From assembly GCF_018130465.1 (NCBI RefSeq), contig NZ_JAFCKJ010000006.1:124001-188000 (forward strand): a DNA stretch of 64,000 nucleotides. The letters are read 5' to 3'. The stretch comes from Bradyrhizobium canariense. Lineage in GTDB: Bacteria > Pseudomonadota > Alphaproteobacteria > Rhizobiales > Xanthobacteraceae. The position numbers and the translations under genes were made by a program. The notes under the pieces were generated by a model that saw only the letters and a program-made list of their open reading frames with translations, made no database searches and was not told the DNA's origin. The first letter of the stretch is position 1; every line of letters starts with the position of its first letter. This document shows, piece after piece, positions 9,184 through 17,663 of the stretch.

Positions 9184-11574
9184 ATGACCGGATGGTGGCG
9201 TGCCGCGCCGCTGCTCGGGCTCTATCGCCCTGCGCTCGTCGCGGTCGGCGTCGGTCTTCTGTTCTCGGTCGTGGGTGCGGCCGCCGTGGCGCGATGGGAA
9301 GGCCGCGTCAACAAGATCGAGTTCGAAAACGCGGCCGAGACCGAAGCAATCGTCATGCAGAACGGCATGGGCGAGTACATTTCCAGGCTCGTCGCGCTGC
9401 GCACGCTGTTCGAATCGACCAACCAGGAGATCACCCGCAGCGAATTCGAGACCTTCAGCGCCCGCTTGTTCGAGCGCCATCCCGGCATGCTGCGCATCGC
9501 CTGGGTGCCGCGCGTGAACCGCAAGGAGCGCGCCGAATACGAGGCCGCGGCGATCACGGACGGCGTGTCCAGCTATCGCATCAAGTCGCTCCAGGGGGAT
9601 GCGTTCGCGACCGCGCCGCAGAGCGACGAATATTTTCCGGTGTTCTACTCGACCCAGCCGAAGACGTCTTCGGTCTACGGCATGGACTACGCGACCGTGC
9701 CGGAGCGCCGCGCGGTCCTCGAGCGCGCACGCGACACCGACCGGGTCTCGGCCATTCGCACCCGCCTCTATGAGCCGAGGGAGGGTGGCCGGCTGCCCGA
9801 CGTGCTCGTCGCCATTCCCGTCTATGCCAAGGGAACGTCGCGCGACACGGCCGTGGACCGGCGCCGCAATCTCGCCGGCTTCGTCGTTGGCATCTTCGAC
9901 CTGCCGCTGCTGATCCAGTCCATTCGCGTGACCACCGGGGCAAGCCCCGCGGTCAGCGTGAACGTCTATCCGCCGTTCACGGGGCAGATCGTCAGCCTGG
10001 AGGACATGCTGCCGGATTATTCGTCGTCCACAACGGCGCCGCAGTCGATGCGGGATGTCGCGCGGGCCCTGCACTGGTCGGGCAACCTCAAGATCGGCGA
10101 CACCGATTGGCAGGTGCGGGCGATCCCGGCTGCCGGCGGTCCGCTGGAGACGAATTACGACCGCGCGGGCGCGGTGCTGATCGTCGGCATGCTGCTGACG
10201 CTGTCGCTTTCGACATATCTCATGCTCGCAAGCCGCAATTCGCAGCGGCTGTCGCTGGCGAACCGGCGGGTGCTCGAACTCGCCCAGACCGACATCTTGA
10301 CCGGACTGCCGAACCGGGCCTTCTTCCTCGCCCGGCTCGACGAGCTCAATGATCAGTTGAAGGATGGCGGTCCGGGCTTCTCGATCCTGATGCTCGACCT
10401 CGACCGCTTCAAGAACGTCAACGACTCGCTCGGTCACGGTGCCGGTGATGCGCTGCTGCGTCAGGTCGCACAGCGGCTGAAATCCGCGCTGCGCGCCAGC
10501 GACGTGCTGGCCCGGCTCGGCGGCGACGAATTCGCCATCATCCAGGAAGCCTGCGAGGATCAGCACGTCTGCTCGATCGAACTGGCGGGGCGGATCGCCA
10601 AGCTCGTGGCCGAGCCATTCCCTCTTCCCGGACACCGCGTCGAGATCGGCACCAGCGTCGGCATTGCGATCGCGCCCGATCACGGCAGCGATCAGGAGCA
10701 GCTCCTGAAGAAGGCCGACCTTGCGCTCTACCGCTCGAAATCGTCGGGCCGCAACTGCTTCACCATCTACGACAAGGCGATGTCGGCCGAGCTCGAGGCG
10801 CGCAGCACGCTGGAAGGCGATTTGCGCGACGCCATCGCGCAGTGCCAGCTCGAGGTGCACTATCAGCCCTTCGTCGACGCCCTCAGCGGCGCGCGGCGCG
10901 GCTTCGAGGCGTTGGTGCGCTGGCGGCATCCGAGCCGCGGATTGATTGTGCCGGACCAGTTCATTCCGCTCGCGGAGGAAACCGGACTGATCGTGCCGCT
11001 CGGCGAGTTCGTGCTGCGGCGCGCCTGCGCGGACGCGGCCGGTTGGCCGTCCGACCTCGCGGTCGCCGTCAACCTGTCGCCGATCCAGTTCAAGGAGGCT
11101 GAGCTGTTCGAGATGATCAGCGCGGCGCTCGCGGATTCCGGGCTGCCGCCCCAGCGGCTGGAGATCGAGATCACGGAATCCGTGCTGCTGGAACGCGGCG
11201 TCGAGAACCACGCCTTCATGGAGCGGCTGAAGAGTATCGGCATCGAGCTCGCACTCGACGATTTCGGCACCGGCTATTCGTCGCTCAGCTATCTGACCGC
11301 GTTCCCGTTCGACAAGATCAAGATCGACAAGTCGTTCATCCGCAACCTCACGCATCAGCCGCGCAGCTCCGCCATCATCTCCTCGATCGTGACGCTGGCG
11401 CGTGGGCTGGACATGTCGGTCACCGCCGAAGGCGTCGAAACCCGCGAGGAGTTCGAGTGGCTGAAGGCGCTCGGCGTCAATTTCGCGCAAGGCTATCTGT
11501 TTGGCCGCCCGCACCCCATCGACCGGATCTTGTTCGACGTCCCCGTCAAATCGTCCCGGCTCGACGCCGCCTGA
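9184..11574 (+). CDS. Membrane CHASE-GGDEF-EAL protein (cyclic-di-GMP turnover)
   Basis: 796 residues from the ATG at 9184 (GGAGG just upstream at 9176-9180); the frame is open to a TTG at 9133. A transmembrane helix near residues 14-35 is followed by a periplasmic CHASE domain (FERHPGMLRIAWVPRV, VFYSTQPKTSSVYGMD). A second helix lies near 325-350 (AVLIVGMLLTLSLSTYLML). The GGDEF motif is intact at residues 446-450 with an RxxD inhibitory site (RASD, 437-440), so diguanylate cyclase activity with product inhibition is plausible. The EAL motif (E575-A-L) and DDFGTGYSSL are also intact, so phosphodiesterase activity is possible too. It senses an unknown extracytoplasmic ligand. Confidence 0.93.
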   Translation: MTGWWRAAPLLGLYRPALVAVGVGLLFSVVGAAAVARWEGRVNKIEFENAAETEAIVMQNGMGEYISRLVALRTLFESTNQEITRSEFETFSARLFERHPGMLRIAWVPRVNRKERAEYEAAAITDGVSSYRIKSLQGDAFATAPQSDEYFPVFYSTQPKTSSVYGMDYATVPERRAVLERARDTDRVSAIRTRLYEPREGGRLPDVLVAIPVYAKGTSRDTAVDRRRNLAGFVVGIFDLPLLIQSIRVTTGASPAVSVNVYPPFTGQIVSLEDMLPDYSSSTTAPQSMRDVARALHWSGNLKIGDTDWQVRAIPAAGGPLETNYDRAGAVLIVGMLLTLSLSTYLMLASRNSQRLSLANRRVLELAQTDILTGLPNRAFFLARLDELNDQLKDGGPGFSILMLDLDRFKNVNDSLGHGAGDALLRQVAQRLKSALRASDVLARLGGDEFAIIQEACEDQHVCSIELAGRIAKLVAEPFPLPGHRVEIGTSVGIAIAPDHGSDQEQLLKKADLALYRSKSSGRNCFTIYDKAMSAELEARSTLEGDLRDAIAQCQLEVHYQPFVDALSGARRGFEALVRWRHPSRGLIVPDQFIPLAEETGLIVPLGEFVLRRACADAAGWPSDLAVAVNLSPIQFKEAELFEMISAALADSGLPPQRLEIEITESVLLERGVENHAFMERLKSIGIELALDDFGTGYSSLSYLTAFPFDKIKIDKSFIRNLTHQPRSSAIISSIVTLARGLDMSVTAEGVETREEFEWLKALGVNFAQGYLFGRPHPIDRILFDVPVKSSRLDAA

Positions 11575-11649
11575 CCCCGCCGCCCAAGAGGCATGCGCGA
11601 AAAGCGCTTGACCCGGGCAGTTCCGGATGGTCCGACAGACCGTCCGGGG

Positions 11650-12954
11650 ATGAAACATAGAATGCAGCTTCCGTTCTTCTACGGCTGGGTCGTGGTCGCG
11701 GTGACCTTCGTCACCATGGCCATTGGCGTCAACGCGCGCACCGCCTTCTCTCTGTTCTTTCCCCCCATCATCTCCGAATTCGGCTGGGAGCGCGGCGTCA
11801 CCGCGGGCGCCTTCTCGTTCGGCTTCGTGGTGTCGGGCATGGTCAGCCCGCTGATCGGCCGGCTGATGGACCGCGCCGGCCCGCGCGCGGTGATGGAGCT
11901 CGGCGTGGTTCTGATGGGTGGCGGGCTGCTGCTTGCGCCGCTCACGAGCCAGCCCTGGCATCTCTACCTGACCATCGGCGTCATGGTCGGCGCCGGCTCG
12001 GTGTGTCTCGGCTATTCCGGCCAGTCGCTGTTCCTGCCGAACTGGTTCATCCGCAAGCGCGGCTTCGCGATCGGCACCGCCTTCGCCGGCGTTGGCATCG
12101 GCTCGGTGACGCTGCTGCCATGGGTGCAGCACATGATCGAACAGACCGGCTGGCGCACCGCCTGCACTGCGATGGGACTGATGATCCTGATCGTGCTGGC
12201 GCCGATCAATCTGTTCCTGCATAGGCGCCCCGAGGATATCGGCCTCCGGCCTGACGGCGACGCGGCCCCGGCCGCAGGTGCCGCAAAACCCGTCTCCAAC
12301 ATCGTCGATCCCGTCTGGGCCGGAACCGAATGGACACTCCGAAACGCCGTTGCAACGACGCGCTTCTGGTGGATTGCGCTCGGCTATTTCTGCGGCCTCT
12401 ACATCTGGTACGCGGTGCAGGTGCACCAGACCAAGTTCCTGCTCGATATCGGCTTCAGCCCGGGTGTTGCGGTGTGGGCGCTCGGCATCGTCAGCCTGCT
12501 CGGCATTCCCGGCCAGATCCTGCTCGGCCATGTCTCCGACCGGATCGGGCGGGAATGGGTGTGGGCGATCAGCTGCGCGGGTTTTGCGATCTCTTTCGCG
12601 GCGCTGATGGCACTGAAATTCCAACCGTCATTGTGGCTGGTCTACCTCATGGTGTTCACGCAAGGTGCGCTCGGCTACGGCCTCACTTCGATCATGGGCG
12701 CGGTGGTGTTCGAGATTTTTCAGGGCAGGCACCAGGGCAGCATTTTCGGTACGATCATGTTGGCGGCATTGGCCGGCGGCGCCGCCGGTCCCTGGGTCAC
12801 CGGCTTGCTCTATGATCGGGCCGGCGACTACACGCTCGCCTTTGGCATTGCCATCATCGTGAGCGGACTGTCGGCGCTCTCGATCTGGCAAGCCGCGCCG
12901 CGCAAGGTGCGCGCCGTAGCCGGCAAGCTTCACGCGGGAACCGGCGCCGAATAG
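11650..12954 (+). CDS. MFS transporter, oxalate/formate antiporter-like
   Basis: 434 residues if started at the ATG at 11650 (GGGG directly upstream); 11593 and 11662 are alternatives. Twelve hydrophobic segments begin at FFYGWVVVAVTFVTMAIG. MFS signature loops are seen (GRLMDRAGPRAVMELG between helices 2 and 3, GHVSDRIGREWVW between 8 and 9). The FFYGWV opening and PPIISEFGW segment are typical of the monocarboxylate/oxalate-formate branch. It lies between the two cyclic-di-GMP genes on the same strand. Substrate unknown. Confidence 0.88.
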   Translation: MKHRMQLPFFYGWVVVAVTFVTMAIGVNARTAFSLFFPPIISEFGWERGVTAGAFSFGFVVSGMVSPLIGRLMDRAGPRAVMELGVVLMGGGLLLAPLTSQPWHLYLTIGVMVGAGSVCLGYSGQSLFLPNWFIRKRGFAIGTAFAGVGIGSVTLLPWVQHMIEQTGWRTACTAMGLMILIVLAPINLFLHRRPEDIGLRPDGDAAPAAGAAKPVSNIVDPVWAGTEWTLRNAVATTRFWWIALGYFCGLYIWYAVQVHQTKFLLDIGFSPGVAVWALGIVSLLGIPGQILLGHVSDRIGREWVWAISCAGFAISFAALMALKFQPSLWLVYLMVFTQGALGYGLTSIMGAVVFEIFQGRHQGSIFGTIMLAALAGGAAGPWVTGLLYDRAGDYTLAFGIAIIVSGLSALSIWQAAPRKVRAVAGKLHAGTGAE

Positions 12955-13097
12955 GTTCCGTACGCACCGATTTGCCGTCGCGCTTTTCGCAGAACGTTAA
13001 GCATGTCGCGTCTTGGCGGGGCACGCGAAAACGTCTTGGACACCATCGCGGCGCTAGCCTCGATTGCCATATCTTCCCGATGCCTCCGGGTCCAACG

Positions 13098-15683
13098 ATG
13101 TCTGCCCTCGATTGTCCCATGACAGAAACTCCGGAAGTGCTGCTGGCCGCACTCGAACGCGCCGACGAGGGCATCGTCATCGTCGACAGCGCGCATCGCA
13201 TCACGCATTTCAATGCCGGTGCGGAGCGGATCTGGAAGCTCGCGCGCGCTGAGGTGCTCGGCCGCGACGCCGAAATTCTCACCCTCAGATGCCTTCAGGC
13301 CGATCCGGTCGCGGAGTTCCGTGACGAGGTCAGCCTCGTTCGGCGCGACGGCAGCCGCATCCGCGCGGCCATTTCGCTTTCATCCATTGCAAGTGGCGGC
13401 GTGACCCGTCACGTCGTGTTCGCGCGCGACGTCACAGTGGAGGCTGAGCGTCGTGTCAGGATCGGGCTTCTGCACGCGGTCTCCGATCAGACCAACCGGG
13501 CAGTGATCGTCACCGACACCGACCAGAACATCGTCTACGTCAATTCCGCCTTCACGACGCTGTTCGGCTACACCAGCGAGGAAGCTGAGGGCCGCCGTGC
13601 GAGAGGGTTGATCACCGGCCGGCACACTGATCGCAGGGCCGTGGCGACGCTCATCAAGCGCCTGATGCATGGCGGCCACCGCGGCGAAGTCGAGATGCTC
13701 GCCTATGACAAGGACGGCGAGGAGATCTGGGTCTGCGCCCGCATCGACGCCTTCCGCGACCGGAAGGGCCAGGTCAGGCACATCTTCGCGCTGCTCGAGG
13801 ACATCACCGAGACCAAGCAGCTGCGCTCGCTCCAGCAGCTCATCATGGGCGCGCTCGCCGACGAAGTTCCGATCGGCGAGATCGCCGACCGGCTGTGCCG
13901 CCGCGTCGAGCAGATCGCGCCCGACGTGGTCTGTTCGCTGCTTCACGTCGACGCCGCGGGCCTGATCCATCCGCTCGGCGGCCCAAGCCTGCCCGAGGAC
14001 TATTCCCGCGCACTGGACGGCGTTGCCATCGGCCCCAATGTCGGCTCGTGCGGAACCGCGGCCTACTATGGCGAGCCGGTGCTCGCGACCGATCTGGAGA
14101 CCGATCCGCGCTGGCAGCCCTACAAGGCGATGCCGCTCGCGATTGGCCTGCGTGCATGCTGGTCGACCCCGGTCAAGGCCAAGGACGGAAGGGTCATCGC
14201 CACCTTCGCCTTCTACTACCGGGAACCGCGCGCGCCGAGCAATTGGCACCGGCGCATCGTCGAGGCCTGCGTCAATCTCGGCGCCTTCGCGATCGAGCGC
14301 AAGGAGGCGCGCGCCGAGATCGCGCGGCTCGCCTATCACGATATCCTCACCGGCCTGCCGAACCGCGCGCAATTGCGGCAGCTGATCACCACCGCCATCG
14401 ACGCCTGTCCCACCGGCAGCCACGTCGCGCTGGCCTTCCTCGACGTCGATCATTTCAAGGACGTCAACGACACGCTCGGTCACGCCGCCGGCGACGAGCT
14501 CCTGATCCAGCTCGCGCAGCGCCTGCGCGAGCAGATCGGCCCCGAGGACATGCTGGGGCGGCTCGGCGGCGACGAGTTCGTGATTCTGCTGCCGCAGCGC
14601 AATGCCGAGAGTGCCGAGCGCGTCGCGGCTGGAATCACCGAAGCGCTGGCCGCGCCGCTGCGGCTTGGCTCCAGGCAGCTGCAGATGTCGGCGAGCATCG
14701 GCGTCAGCCTCTATCCCGATCATGCCACCGACATCGACACCTTGATGCAGCAGGCGGACGCGGCCATGTACATGGCCAAGCAGGCCGGCCGCTCGACCCA
14801 TCGCCTGTTCAGCGCCGAGATGAACGGGCACACCGAACAGCGGCTGGCATTGATCGCGGCGCTGCGCCGCGCCATCGCCGAAGGCGAGCTGACCCTCAGC
14901 TACCAGCCGCAGATCCGCAGCTGCGACGGCGCGATCCATGGCGTCGAGGCGCTGGCGCGCTGGCACGATGCCGAACTCGGCGACGTCTCGCCGGCAAAAT
15001 TCATCCCGCTCGCCGAAGAGTGCGGGCTGATCGAGCAGATCGGCCTGTGGTCGGTGCGCGAGGCCTGCCGGCAGATGGCGAGCTGGCGCCGCGCCGGGCT
15101 CAACATTCCATCTGTGTCGGTGAACCTGTCGCCGATCAATTTCCGCAACGTCACGCTGGCCGCGCGGCTCAAGGACATCCTCACCGAATACGATCTGCCG
15201 GCGGATGCGTTGATGCTCGAGATCACCGAGGGCGCGTTCATGCAGGACAGCGTCGCCGCGCTCGAGACGATGAACGCGATCCGGGAGCTCGGCGTCGGGC
15301 TTTCCGTGGACGATTTCGGGACCGGTTATTCCAGCCTCAGCCGGCTCGCCCATCTGCCGATCCGCGAGCTGAAGATCGATCGCAGTTTTATGCGCGACAT
15401 CGAGCGTGACGCTGGCGCGCTCGCGATCGCCACCGCAGTGGTGCGCGTCGGGCAGGGCCTCGGCATGACCGTCGTCGGCGAAGGCGTCGAGACCGAGGCG
15501 CAGCGCAAGGTGCTGGCCGAGCTCGGCTGCGACGTCGTGCAGGGCTTCCTCTACGCACCCGCGCTCGCGCCTGTAGCCTTCGAACACTGGCTGATCGAGC
15601 ACTGCGCCGAGCAGGCGCGGGCGATGCTGGCTCGGCTCGACATTACACCGGCTGGCGCGACAGCGGTGAAGCGGTCGGCATAG
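13098..15683 (+). CDS. PAS-PAS-GAF-GGDEF-EAL protein, DosP-like architecture
   Basis: 861 residues from the ATG at 13098; another ATG at 13119 and an upstream in-frame codon at 12972 are possible. Order: PAS1 (residues ~14-95), PAS2 (~105-215), a GAF-like region (~225-385), GGDEF (motif 490-494) and EAL (E617-A-L, with DDFGTGYSSLS). There is no membrane segment. The layout and linker sequence resemble the oxygen sensor DosP. However, PAS1 lacks the F-helix segment that carries the heme-ligand His in DosP: only about 20 residues separate GRDAEILT from VRRDGS, and none is His. The GGDEF domain has no RxxD site (GPED instead). A cytosolic phosphodiesterase is most likely. Confidence 0.92.
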   Translation: MSALDCPMTETPEVLLAALERADEGIVIVDSAHRITHFNAGAERIWKLARAEVLGRDAEILTLRCLQADPVAEFRDEVSLVRRDGSRIRAAISLSSIASGGVTRHVVFARDVTVEAERRVRIGLLHAVSDQTNRAVIVTDTDQNIVYVNSAFTTLFGYTSEEAEGRRARGLITGRHTDRRAVATLIKRLMHGGHRGEVEMLAYDKDGEEIWVCARIDAFRDRKGQVRHIFALLEDITETKQLRSLQQLIMGALADEVPIGEIADRLCRRVEQIAPDVVCSLLHVDAAGLIHPLGGPSLPEDYSRALDGVAIGPNVGSCGTAAYYGEPVLATDLETDPRWQPYKAMPLAIGLRACWSTPVKAKDGRVIATFAFYYREPRAPSNWHRRIVEACVNLGAFAIERKEARAEIARLAYHDILTGLPNRAQLRQLITTAIDACPTGSHVALAFLDVDHFKDVNDTLGHAAGDELLIQLAQRLREQIGPEDMLGRLGGDEFVILLPQRNAESAERVAAGITEALAAPLRLGSRQLQMSASIGVSLYPDHATDIDTLMQQADAAMYMAKQAGRSTHRLFSAEMNGHTEQRLALIAALRRAIAEGELTLSYQPQIRSCDGAIHGVEALARWHDAELGDVSPAKFIPLAEECGLIEQIGLWSVREACRQMASWRRAGLNIPSVSVNLSPINFRNVTLAARLKDILTEYDLPADALMLEITEGAFMQDSVAALETMNAIRELGVGLSVDDFGTGYSSLSRLAHLPIRELKIDRSFMRDIERDAGALAIATAVVRVGQGLGMTVVGEGVETEAQRKVLAELGCDVVQGFLYAPALAPVAFEHWLIEHCAEQARAMLARLDITPAGATAVKRSA

Positions 15684-15750
15684 GGCGTGTACTCTCAGAT
15701 CCCATCGCGACAGCAGCTGCGACGGCCTGCATTGGAGCCAACGAAACCCG

Positions 15751-16035
15751 CTACGTCGATCGTACCTGGTTTGATTTTGGTCGCCATAGACGTGGCAATG
15801 CATAGTGAATGGTCAGCAGGCTCGCGTTGCTGTCATCGAAGATCAAATGATCGGTCAAGGCCATTTCGGCGCGCATCGCATTGCAGCAGAAGATCATCCA
15901 TGGGTCGAAAAGAGGCAGCTTGCTCACCGACCGGTAAAGCTCGCCACATTCGATAGTCAGGTCCTGCCGGCCTTGCGCGCTCGCCGATTCGAGCCGGGAT
16001 CGAATCTCTTGCCGGAAATGTTCCGTTGAAACCAT
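15751..16035 (-). CDS. Small hypothetical protein
   Basis: 94 residues from the ATG at 16035; the frame is open to 16101. It reads as a genuine small soluble protein: MVSTEHFRQEIRSRL, then GRQDLTIECGELYRSVS, and MIFCCNAMRAEM near the middle. I recall a family of small alphaproteobacterial proteins with the same scaffold (GR.hvEInaGELHR...CC.vMr.EM), usually of unknown function, to which this looks like a divergent member. The region is less GC-rich than its neighbours. No partner can be assigned. Confidence 0.5.
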   Translation of the reverse strand: MVSTEHFRQEIRSRLESASAQGRQDLTIECGELYRSVSKLPLFDPWMIFCCNAMRAEMALTDHLIFDDSNASLLTIHYALPRLWRPKSNQVRST

Positions 16036-16468
16036 GAGAAACCCGATAGCCGAAACCCTTCCGAAAAGGGGGATCAGCCGGCCAAGGTTGAAATCAAGCA
16101 ATTGCCCCCGTCAACTCAGACGTCAGGTCTTGTGACCATAGAGCAATGCCGACATAAAGATACCGCCAATAAAGCCAATCTGATTGATGCTCTCGTCTCG
16201 CTATTGGGCGAGGGCGTTCCTATATACCTGAGATCACCGCCCGCCCTAGGCAGTTATCGGTGACTGAGAGCATTGCGCTCCCGCCTCAACCACGAAGGCG
16301 GTTTGATGTCAGATACCCCCCAAATACAAATCTCCCGAGTGGTTGGTACCTCCGGTGCCGTCGTCTGCTTTTCTTGTCCTGCTCGCGGCGTCGGCGTTCG
16401 TGCATTGGGAATCCATTTTTAATTGATCTGCAGCGGCGATCCCGCACGCAGATCGGTCAGGAGGTTAC
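16036..16468. other. Intergenic region upstream of the carbohydrate operon
   Basis: 433 bases of relatively low GC with no convincing gene; the open frame that crosses it into the isomerase gene has no protein-like character before 16686. The operon promoter should lie here. A consensus ribosome site AGGAGG at 16459-16464 closes the region. Confidence 0.5.
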
Positions 16469-16660
16469 TTGGCAAATACAGCAACTGTCCGAAACTCGAA
16501 CGGGCTTCCGGCCACATTCACCGGATCGAAGACCGGGCAGGACGACGCTCCGTTTGTCTTCGTCAAGGTCGGCGATGAAGAACGCCGCATGCGAAGGGCT
16601 GAATGGGAAGCGCTCCCGCCCTGGACCGGCCCGCGCCCGGCACGAACGGTCAACGACTGA
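16469..16660 (+). CDS. Small protein, first gene of the GT4/GH130 operon
   Basis: 63 residues, start TTG at 16469 with a perfect AGGAGG five bases before it (16459-16464). The only in-frame ATG is deep inside the gene, so the TTG is well supported. The sequence is hydrophilic: FVFVKVGDEERRMRRAEWEALPPW is the most protein-like stretch, followed by a proline-rich end. The function is not recognisable. It ends 25 bases before the isomerase gene and is likely co-transcribed. Confidence 0.6.
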   Translation: MANTATVRNSNGLPATFTGSKTGQDDAPFVFVKVGDEERRMRRAEWEALPPWTGPRPARTVND

Positions 16661-16685
16661 CCGCACAGCCTTTGGGGAGGTCCGC

Positions 16686-17663
16686 TTGACGATCGAACAT
16701 GCCATCGTGCGAACCAAGCCGAAGCCCTGGGGCAGCCTCGATCTGCGTCCCTGGAGCCTGGCGTCGACGCGCGACGGTCCGATCGGGGAATTGTGGTTCG
16801 AGCGCCCGGGTCTTGCTGCGCCCAACCTTGCTGCGCCCAAGACGGCGTTGCTGCTCAAAATGCTCTTCACCACCGAGCCCCTGTCGATTCAGGTTCATCC
16901 GGATGATGCGTTCGCGCGCTCGATCGGGCTTGCCAACGGCAAGACCGAAGCCTGGTACATCGTCTCCGCGATCCCCGGTGCCAAGGTCGCGGTGGGACTG
17001 AACTATCCGCGCTCCGCCGCCGAGTTGCGAGCCGCGGTCACTGATGGCTCAATCGCCGACATCGTGCATTGGCAGCCGGTTCATCCGGGCGACGTCATTT
17101 TCATTCCCGCTGGAACCATTCATGCGATCGGCGCTGGCATCGTGCTCGTCGAAATCCAGCAGCACAGCGACGCCACGTTCCGGCTGTTCGACTATGGACG
17201 AGAGCGCCAGCTGCACATCGAAAATGCCATCGCGGTGGCAACGGCAGGCCCTCGCGAAATCCAGTTGCCTGCGGAACGTTTGAGCGGCGCGCGAACGGTC
17301 CTCACCGTCAATTCTTATTTTGCGCTGGAGCAAACCGACCTTGCGCCGGGTTCCGTCTGGATGCTCGACGCACCGAAAGAGACCTGGCTGCTGGCGATCG
17401 AAGGTCACGCCCAACTCGGCTCGACGAGGCTTGCGCCGGGGGACGCCGTTTTCCTGGAAGCCGACCATGCGGAAATCGAGGTAGGCGCGAACGGGTTGAA
17501 AGCGCTCCTGGCCTATCCCGGCCCGAAGGTAAACCCCGCTGCGTTAACAGAGCGCGGCGCCGCGGGCGCCAGTTGCGTATCGCACGCTTCTCCCAGCGCC
17601 CTCCCGGCCGGCCTCGAGACCGCAGCGCTCAAACAATCGGAGACGCCAAATTGGCTACTGTAA
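16686..17663 (+). CDS. Class I mannose-6-phosphate isomerase-like protein
   Basis: 325 residues, start TTG at 16686 with GGGGAGG at 16674-16680. The metal-binding residues of type I phosphomannose isomerases are present: Gln69 and His71 in QVHPDD, Glu88 in KTEAWY, and His146 in GTIHAIG. The protein is short compared with E. coli ManA (about 390) because it lacks the helical insertion. It would interconvert fructose-6-phosphate and mannose-6-phosphate, providing mannose precursor for the glycosyltransferase encoded next, with which it overlaps by 13 bases. Confidence 0.87.
   Translation: MTIEHAIVRTKPKPWGSLDLRPWSLASTRDGPIGELWFERPGLAAPNLAAPKTALLLKMLFTTEPLSIQVHPDDAFARSIGLANGKTEAWYIVSAIPGAKVAVGLNYPRSAAELRAAVTDGSIADIVHWQPVHPGDVIFIPAGTIHAIGAGIVLVEIQQHSDATFRLFDYGRERQLHIENAIAVATAGPREIQLPAERLSGARTVLTVNSYFALEQTDLAPGSVWMLDAPKETWLLAIEGHAQLGSTRLAPGDAVFLEADHAEIEVGANGLKALLAYPGPKVNPAALTERGAAGASCVSHASPSALPAGLETAALKQSETPNWLL

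Noticed and set aside
9061-12624. A 1187-codon open frame on the reverse strand
   Set aside because: It lies antisense to the CHASE-GGDEF-EAL and MFS genes. The translation is rich in Arg, His, Asp and Gln without any domain, as expected from the opposite frame of GC-rich genes.
13380-15803. An 807-codon reverse frame
   Set aside because: Antisense to the PAS-GAF-GGDEF-EAL gene; no recognisable motif.
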